Shown here in pieces: positions 4,485-5,333 of a stretch of 5,333 bases of DNA. A model generated the notes under the pieces. The model searched no databases and was not told where the DNA came from. It saw only the letters and a program-made list of their open reading frames with translations. How positions within the stretch are numbered: the stretch's first letter is position 1; each line of letters starts with the position of its first letter. Source of the stretch: Alphaproteobacteria bacterium (GTDB lineage: Bacteria; Pseudomonadota; Alphaproteobacteria; Rhizobiales; Rhizobiaceae); the NCBI GenBank assembly GCA_017308345.1, contig JAFKFE010001128.1:1-5333 (forward strand). The letters are read 5' to 3'. The position numbers were made by a program, and so were the translations under genes.

Positions 4485-5333
4485 ATGATCGCCTCGCCAT
4501 CCTTTCTCGACTTTCCTGATCGCCTCCCCGACTTGCGCGCGCCGAAAGCCGTGATCTTCGGGGCCGGACACGGCAGCACCTACCCGGCGCAGGACAGCGG
4601 CGACCATGCGCAGGCGCCCGATGCCATCCGTACCGCCAGCCAGGAGGATGCGGCATTTGTCGGGCACTGGGATTTCGACCTGGGCGGACCATTGTTCGAT
4701 GACGGACCGGCCTGCTGCATCGACGCCGGCAACGTCTCGACCATCATGCATGACAATGCCGGCAACCGCGCCCGCATCGAGGCGAAAACACGCGAAGTCT
4801 TGTCCCTCTCAGCGGTACCGATCCTGCTTGGCGGCGACGATTCCGTCGTTATTCCGTTCCTGGCAGGCTTTGCCGGCCGTGGCCCCATCTGGATACTGCA
4901 GATCGACGCCCATATCGATTGGCGCGACGACGTGCATGGCGAATGCTACGGCTATTCGAGCCCGATGCGGCGGGCGAGCGAGATGCCGCATGTCGCCGGC
5001 ATGGTGCAGGTCGGCCTGCGCAGCGTTGGCAGCGCACGCATTGGCGAAATCGAAGCGGCGCGGCGCCATGGCAGTTGCTTCGTGACCGCTCGCGAGGTTC
5101 ATGCCCTGGGTGTCGAAGCCGCTCTACGGCATATACCGGAAGGCGCGCGTGTCGTCGTCACATTCGACTGCGACAGCCTCGACCCCTCGATCATGCCGGG
5201 CGTAGCGGCGCGCACGCCTGGCGGCCTTACCTACACCCAGGCGATCGACCTGATCGCCGGCCTTGGCAAGCGGGCCAGGATCGCCGGGTTTGACCTTGTC
5301 GAGCTTTATCCTCCCGCAGACGTTGACGGCCTG
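4485..5333 (+). CDS. Ureohydrolase (agmatinase/arginase family), 3' partial
   Basis: 283 codons are visible with no stop before the window edge; the family is usually about 300-350 residues, so little is missing. These binuclear Mn enzymes hydrolyse a guanidino group to urea; agmatine, guanidinobutyrate, arginine and guanidinoacids are all possible substrates here. Visible motifs: GAGHGST (26-32) in place of the usual substrate loop near the N terminus; LGGDDS (115-120); QIDAHIDWRDD (139-149) with ligands D141, H143 and D145; FDCDSLDPS (227-235) with D228 and D230; and GFDLVEL (268-274) with E273. The first His ligand, normally in GGDHS, is Asp119 here. The remaining Mn ligands are intact, so a catalytic enzyme with altered metal site A is likelier than a dead one. 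The start is supported by AGGA at 4472-4475. It is divergent from the lprI-like gene. Confidence 0.88.
   Translation, partial: MIASPSFLDFPDRLPDLRAPKAVIFGAGHGSTYPAQDSGDHAQAPDAIRTASQEDAAFVGHWDFDLGGPLFDDGPACCIDAGNVSTIMHDNAGNRARIEAKTREVLSLSAVPILLGGDDSVVIPFLAGFAGRGPIWILQIDAHIDWRDDVHGECYGYSSPMRRASEMPHVAGMVQVGLRSVGSARIGEIEAARRHGSCFVTAREVHALGVEAALRHIPEGARVVVTFDCDSLDPSIMPGVAARTPGGLTYTQAIDLIAGLGKRARIAGFDLVELYPPADVDGL

Noticed and set aside
3133..4488. A 451-codon open frame on the + strand
   Set aside because: It runs antisense over nudI and the lprI-like gene, both of which have clear family motifs on the - strand. Long antisense frames are common in GC-rich DNA, and the translation is low-complexity, with Arg/Leu-rich patches and no recognisable domain.

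Overview
This window looks like chromosomal DNA of an alphaproteobacterium of the order Hyphomicrobiales, most likely Mesorhizobium or a close relative. The reasons are GC-rich codon use, the housekeeping order metG - tatD - MBL-fold hydrolase, and the character of the encoded proteins. The genus is inferred from protein character, not from a database search.

Left part (1-2007, + strand): a tightly packed housekeeping operon. The 3' end of metG (methionyl-tRNA synthetase) overlaps the start of a TatD-family metal-dependent hydrolase by one base (TGATG). The tatD gene overlaps a PhnP-like metallo-beta-lactamase-fold hydrolase by four bases (ATGA). All three are probably translationally coupled.

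Middle (about 2008-3180, + strand): a lower-GC islet (roughly 45-55% GC by hand count, against about 60-75% in neighbouring gene lines). It carries two small genes read in the same direction behind their own promoter-like region. The first encodes 126 residues: a leader-like N-terminal part and a Gly/Cys tail with CAGGG twice. The second encodes 152 residues. Both contain an ungapped shared module, G-x2-[LV]-P-[DE]-G-x2-I-x4-F-x-D, that resembles nitrile-hydratase-type (NHLP) leader peptides of ribosomally made, modified peptides (RiPPs). I read them as an orphan tandem RiPP precursor pair, perhaps of the two-chain TOMM kind. No modifying enzyme or transporter is present in the window, so this is a hypothesis. 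The islet also holds several perfect inverted repeats. One of them would bury a consensus Shine-Dalgarno sequence ahead of an in-frame internal ATG.

Right part: on the - strand, lprI-like (a secreted DUF1311 protein) is followed by nudI (Nudix nucleoside triphosphatase, very close to the enterobacterial NudI sequence as I remember it). They are separated by 75 bases and may be cotranscribed. Diverging from lprI, on the + strand, is a ureohydrolase (agmatinase/arginase superfamily) that runs off the right edge. Its usual metal-ligand GGDHS motif reads GGDDS. The last three genes are unrelated metabolic or stress functions and show no obvious link to the small gene pair. No RNA genes, insertion sequences or CRISPR arrays were seen, and no gene-free stretch exceeds 300 bases.
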